A DNA stretch of 64,000 nt from Gammaproteobacteria bacterium (GTDB lineage: Bacteria; Pseudomonadota; Gammaproteobacteria; Xanthomonadales; SZUA-36): NCBI GenBank assembly GCA_030426265.1, contig JAUHYP010000001.1, positions 62,001 through 126,000 of the forward strand, in the 5' to 3' direction. Shown in pieces: positions 58,480-64,000 of the stretch. The stretch's first letter is position 1. Every line of letters begins with the position of its first letter. The notes beneath the pieces were generated by a model. That model was not told the DNA's origin. It saw only the letters and a program-made list of their open reading frames with translations, and made no database searches. The translations under genes were made by a program, and so were the position numbers.

Positions 58480-60675
58480 ATGAAACGGATCGGATGGGTC
58501 CTGGCCATTCTGGGTGCAGGCATGGGCGAGGTCATGGCTGCGCCCGCCGACGGGAACGAAGACATCTTCGAATTCGATCCGGTCGTCGTGACCGGGCACA
58601 AGTACCCCCTGCACCAGTCTGAAGTCGCCGGCCAGATCGGCGTGATCGACCAGGAGGACATCGAGAAACACCTGGTCGAAAACCTCGACCAGCTCTTTCG
58701 GTACGAGCCCAGCGCAGGCACGCAGGCCGGCGACACCCGATTTGGTGTCAGTGGTGTGAGCATTCGCGGCGTTGGGGGCAACCGGGTCGCCATCGAAGTC
58801 GACGGGGTACCCATCCGCAACGGCTTTGCGATCGGCAGTTACTCGAATGCGGGCAGGGCGCTGGTGGAAACCGACCGCATCAAGCGCGTGGAGCTCTATT
58901 ACGGTCCCGCTTCTGTCCTGTATGGGTCCGACGCCCTGGGCGGAATTCTTTCCTTCTCGACCTGGGACCCCGGGGACCGGGTTCGATCAGCCGATGACAC
59001 GACATGGTTCGGCGCACGTGCCGGCTACCAGTCCGCCGACCGGAGCACGGTCGGCAATGCCGGCGCAGCCTGGAGCGACGGCGAACATGGCGCGCTGGTG
59101 TCCGCGACGCTTCGTCATGGACACGAAACCGAAAGTGCCGCGGTCGGCCGGGAGCAGCTCGACCCACAGACCTGGCGTGGGCTGGATTTCGCGGCCCGCT
59201 ATACCTTCGATAGCCCGTACGGGCACGCCGTTCGCCTGGGTATCGAGCACTTCGAACGCGAGGTCGACACCGAGGTTGCCTCCCGGTTGGGATATGGGCG
59301 TCTCGCACAGGTCACTGCATTGAGTGGCGATGACGACGACCAGAGCACCCGCGCATTGTTGGATGTGGATTTCAGTACGGAATGGCTCGACACGGCCGTG
59401 GCCCGAACATTCCTGGACGCCAGCCGGACCCGCCAGCACACCAGGGAAGAACGTGGTCGGCTCGAGCCGCCGCTCTACCTGGAGCGCAGTTTCGAGTTGG
59501 ATAGTGATCTCTGGGGTATCGAACTCAACGGGTTTCGTTCGTTCCGGGTCGGCACGAGTGAGCACCGATTGGGGCTGGGGCTGGAGTTCCTATCCACGCA
59601 CATCGAAGAACTGCGTGACGGCTTCCAGCAGGACCTGGAGAGTGGCGACATCACCAGGGTCATCCTGGGCGAAGTTCTGCCGACACGGGATTTCCCCAAC
59701 TCCTCGACGCGGGAGTTCAGCCTGTTTCTCGAAGATGTCATCTCATTTGACGAAGGGACCTGGACGCTCTCACCAGCCCTGAGATTCGAACGATATGCGC
59801 TGCGGTCGCATCCCGATGAACTGTACCTGGAGTCCTTTCCCGACCAGGCCACTGTCAATCTCGACGAGAGCAGCCTGACTCCGCGACTCTCAGCTCGCTA
59901 TGCCTTCAACACGGACTGGAGCGCTTACGGGCAGGTTTCGCGCGGGTTTCGGGCTCCGCCGGTCGAGGATGTGAACATTGGGTTCGAGCTTCCGTTGCTG
60001 CGGTACCGCGCCATTCCCAACCCGGACCTGGTGTCCGAGACGTCGGTCAGCTACGAATTCGGTGTGCGGCGCCACGTTGCCGATGGACGCCTGGCGCTCA
60101 CCTGGTTCGACACCCGCTTCGACGACTTGATCGAGTCCCGTGCGTTCAAGGGATTCGATCCGGCCTCCGGATACCTGGAGTTCCAGTCGAGAAACATCGG
60201 AAAGGCGCGCATCTACGGCATCGACGTTCGCTGGGACCAGGGCCTGGAAGCCTGGAGTCCTGCACTCGATGGCTGGACCCTGCGCACCGCCGCGCTGTGG
60301 TCGCGAGGTGAAAACCAGACCGACGACCAGCCGCTGAACAGCGTTTTGCCCCCGCAGCTCATCGCCGGGCTCAAGTGGCGATCGGGCAGTGGCGACTTCG
60401 ATGCCGAACTGATCACGACCTGGACGGATGCCGTGGAGCGGGTCGACCTCAGCGCGGGGCCGCGGTTCCTGCCGTCCTCGGCGACGGAGGTGGACTTCGT
60501 GGCCGGTTGGCGGCTATCACCAGCGGTTTCCCTGCGGTTCGGCCTGTTCAATGTCCTCGATGAAACCTGGTGGCGCTGGTCGGACGTGCAGAACCTCGAG
60601 GCGGACGACCCGGTCATTCCCCTGCTCGCGCAGCCTGGCAGAAACTTCAGTGTTTCACTTCGGTTCGAGGGGTGA
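58480..60675 (+). CDS. TonB-dependent receptor, haem/haemoglobin type
   Basis: 731 residues from the ATG at 58480; the track ORF starts inside hemN. A signal peptide ends near AAPADG (about residue 21). A weak TonB box (PVVVTG, about 34-39) is followed by a plug with SIRGVGGNRVAIEVDGVPIRNG and a 22-strand-type barrel ending in NFSVSLRFEG (C-terminal aromatic near-end). RGFRAPPVED (about 488-497) and NPDL are the FRAP/NPNL boxes of haem receptors, but no His lies between them where haem receptors have one. It is divergent from hemN and followed by nirS, which fits iron/haem supply to the denitrification enzymes. The ligand could also be something else. Confidence 0.85.
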   Translation: MKRIGWVLAILGAGMGEVMAAPADGNEDIFEFDPVVVTGHKYPLHQSEVAGQIGVIDQEDIEKHLVENLDQLFRYEPSAGTQAGDTRFGVSGVSIRGVGGNRVAIEVDGVPIRNGFAIGSYSNAGRALVETDRIKRVELYYGPASVLYGSDALGGILSFSTWDPGDRVRSADDTTWFGARAGYQSADRSTVGNAGAAWSDGEHGALVSATLRHGHETESAAVGREQLDPQTWRGLDFAARYTFDSPYGHAVRLGIEHFEREVDTEVASRLGYGRLAQVTALSGDDDDQSTRALLDVDFSTEWLDTAVARTFLDASRTRQHTREERGRLEPPLYLERSFELDSDLWGIELNGFRSFRVGTSEHRLGLGLEFLSTHIEELRDGFQQDLESGDITRVILGEVLPTRDFPNSSTREFSLFLEDVISFDEGTWTLSPALRFERYALRSHPDELYLESFPDQATVNLDESSLTPRLSARYAFNTDWSAYGQVSRGFRAPPVEDVNIGFELPLLRYRAIPNPDLVSETSVSYEFGVRRHVADGRLALTWFDTRFDDLIESRAFKGFDPASGYLEFQSRNIGKARIYGIDVRWDQGLEAWSPALDGWTLRTAALWSRGENQTDDQPLNSVLPPQLIAGLKWRSGSGDFDAELITTWTDAVERVDLSAGPRFLPSSATEVDFVAGWRLSPAVSLRFGLFNVLDETWWRWSDVQNLEADDPVIPLLAQPGRNFSVSLRFEG

Positions 60676-60684
60676 TCCGGCGTC

Positions 60685-60698
60685 TTGACGCGGGTCAA
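60685..60698. promoter_or_regulatory. Dnr/Nnr-type operator upstream of nirS
   Basis: Perfect palindrome TTGAC-GCGG-GTCAA, centre 60691.5. TAGCCT at 60721-60726 lies 29.5 bases downstream, the same distance as at norB, giving a start about 60733 and a 53-base leader. Confidence 0.75.
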
Positions 60699-60720
60699 GG
60701 CGACACTTTGGTGGCAGGAA

Positions 60721-60726
60721 TAGCCT
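60721..60726 (+). promoter_or_regulatory. -10 box of nirS
   Basis: TAGCCT, keeping TA---T of the consensus, 29.5 bases from the operator centre. Confidence 0.5.
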
Positions 60727-60749
60727 GAAGTTGAACAGCTGCGCGGTAG

Positions 60750-62912
<2,163 letters not shown>

Positions 62913-62914
62913 CC

Positions 62915-64000
62915 ATGGCCCAGGGGCGGCACATGACCCTCCTGGCCAGTCTCATCCTGGCTGGCGCCGGCTCACCGGCGCTGGCCGGTGAGTCCCTCGG
63001 GAACGCCACCGGCATCGATGGCCTTTACGCCCAGTTTCGGTGGCGAGCGGAGCATGTCGACCAGGATGATTTCAGGAAGGACGCCTTTGCGGCGCCCCTG
63101 CGTGCGCGTGTCGGGTATGCCAGCCCTTCGTGGCACGGTTGGTCACTGGCCGCCGAATACGACCACGTTTTCGACCTGGGCCTGGATCACTATGACGAAG
63201 GCGGCGGCAACACGCCGGACCGGGGGCAGTATCCGGTCATTGCCGACCCGTCGGGCGGTGACCTCAACCAGGCCTGGTTGCAGTGGGCGTCACAGAGCGG
63301 CCTGCGCATCAAGGCCGGACGCCAGCGAATCATCTACGACAACGCCCGGTTCATCGGCAACGTGGGGTGGCGCCAGAACGAGCAAACCTACGACGGTGTC
63401 GCACTGGAGTACGAGGGCTCCAACGGCTTCGAACTGAAGGCGGCCTGGCTGGGAGAAGTGCACCGCATTTTCGGTGATGACGTCCCGGCCGGTGAGAATG
63501 ATCTCGACAGCTGGATCGGCAATCTTGGATACACCTTCGCCGGCAAGGGCAAGCTGGTCGGCTATGCCTACGCCATCGACAACCGGGACGTCGCCGCGTT
63601 CTCCACGACGACTTTCGGCGTGCGTTGGTTGGGGGACGCGATGGCCCTGGGCGAGCACGCACGGCTCGGCTACACGCTGGAGTACGCGCACCAGGAAGAT
63701 TCCGCCAACGCCCCGGTCAGCTTCAACGCTGACTATTTTCGCGTCGACCTGTCACTGGCCCTGGAGGTTCCGACCTTCGTTGCAGGCTATGAATCATTGG
63801 GTGGCGACAAATCCCGCAGCGGCGCCGCATTTCGCACGCCGCTTGCTACCCTGCATGCCTTCAATGGCTGGGCCGACAAGTTCCTGACGACTCCCGACGC
63901 GGGCCTGAACGACCTTTTCGCCGGCGTGAAACTGCCCGTGGGCGGATGGACACTGAATGCGACCGGCCACCTGTTCGAAGCGCAGTCAGGGGGGAGTGAC
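62915..64000 (+). CDS. Alginate-export-type outer-membrane porin, 3'-truncated
   Basis: Open from ATG 62915 to the window end (362 codons, no stop), so the track missed it. It starts three bases after nirS, coupled. A signal peptide ends at PALAG (about residue 25). The remainder is barrel-like with alternating aromatic strands; the family pattern is clear in AGRQRIIYDNARFIGNVGWRQNEQTYDGV. Alginate-export-family barrels are anionic channels. In this position it could help anion entry such as nitrite, but that is only inference from the neighbouring nirS. Confidence 0.85.
   Translation, partial: MAQGRHMTLLASLILAGAGSPALAGESLGNATGIDGLYAQFRWRAEHVDQDDFRKDAFAAPLRARVGYASPSWHGWSLAAEYDHVFDLGLDHYDEGGGNTPDRGQYPVIADPSGGDLNQAWLQWASQSGLRIKAGRQRIIYDNARFIGNVGWRQNEQTYDGVALEYEGSNGFELKAAWLGEVHRIFGDDVPAGENDLDSWIGNLGYTFAGKGKLVGYAYAIDNRDVAAFSTTTFGVRWLGDAMALGEHARLGYTLEYAHQEDSANAPVSFNADYFRVDLSLALEVPTFVAGYESLGGDKSRSGAAFRTPLATLHAFNGWADKFLTTPDAGLNDLFAGVKLPVGGWTLNATGHLFEAQSGGSD

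Noticed and set aside
54050-60698. The TTGAC palindromes as simple -35 boxes
   Set aside because: No -10-like hexamer lies 16-18 bases downstream at any of the three sites, on the strands checked.

Overview
The window is a GC-rich, densely packed gammaproteobacterial chromosome segment. Gene order is the main clue to lineage. leuS-lptE-holA-nadD-rsfS-rlmH, maf-rng-yhdP-tldD-darP-pmbA, tpiA-secG-tRNA-Leu-nuoA..N and tRNA-fMet-rimP-nusA-infB-rbfA-truB-rpsO-pnp are all gammaproteobacterial blocks. Placing the nuo operon between tRNA-Leu and the rimP-nusA operon is, from memory, more like Xanthomonadales/Chromatiales-type lineages than enterics; this placement is an inference.

Layout. 1-4960: the 3' part of leuS, then outer-membrane LPS assembly (lptE), replication (holA), NAD synthesis (nadD) and ribosome maturation (rsfS, rlmH). 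4982-15449: maf, rng, yhdP, tldD, darP, pmbA and a short-chain dehydrogenase. 15587-31504: tpiA, secG, tRNA-Leu(GAG) and a complete 14-gene NADH:quinone oxidoreductase operon, mostly with overlapping stop and start codons. 31569-32137: a small zincin-like protein. 32202-41451: initiator tRNA with its own promoter, a structured rimP leader, and the nusA/infB transcription-translation operon, ending with rpsO, an RNase III-type hairpin, pnp and a strong terminator.

41563-52671 is an accessory block of mostly monocistronic genes. It holds a HEAT-repeat protein, an AraC regulator divergent from a DUF6265-type protein, a DUF5694/TraB-like protein, a penicillin/AHL-acylase-type amidase, an RpiB-family protein, an M14 carboxypeptidase, a gamma-glutamyltransferase and a GFA-family zinc protein.

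52752-64000 is a denitrification cluster. It holds nnrS (minus), a quinol-type nitric oxide reductase, a SirB2-like membrane protein, hemN (minus), a haem-type TonB receptor, an unusual nirS with an extra N-terminal cytochrome c domain, and the start of an alginate-export-type outer-membrane protein that the ORF track missed because it runs off the end. Three identical-core palindromes, TTGAC-N4-GTCAA, sit upstream of nnrS/norB, hemN/TonB receptor and nirS. They define a local regulon of a Dnr/Nnr-type CRP-FNR regulator not encoded here. The nnrS/norB site is exactly symmetric between two -10 boxes, so one operator can drive both directions. Complex I feeds the quinone pool, qNOR draws on it directly, NirS would make the NO that qNOR removes, and HemN supplies haem under low oxygen. 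No insertion sequences, CRISPR arrays or phage genes were seen.
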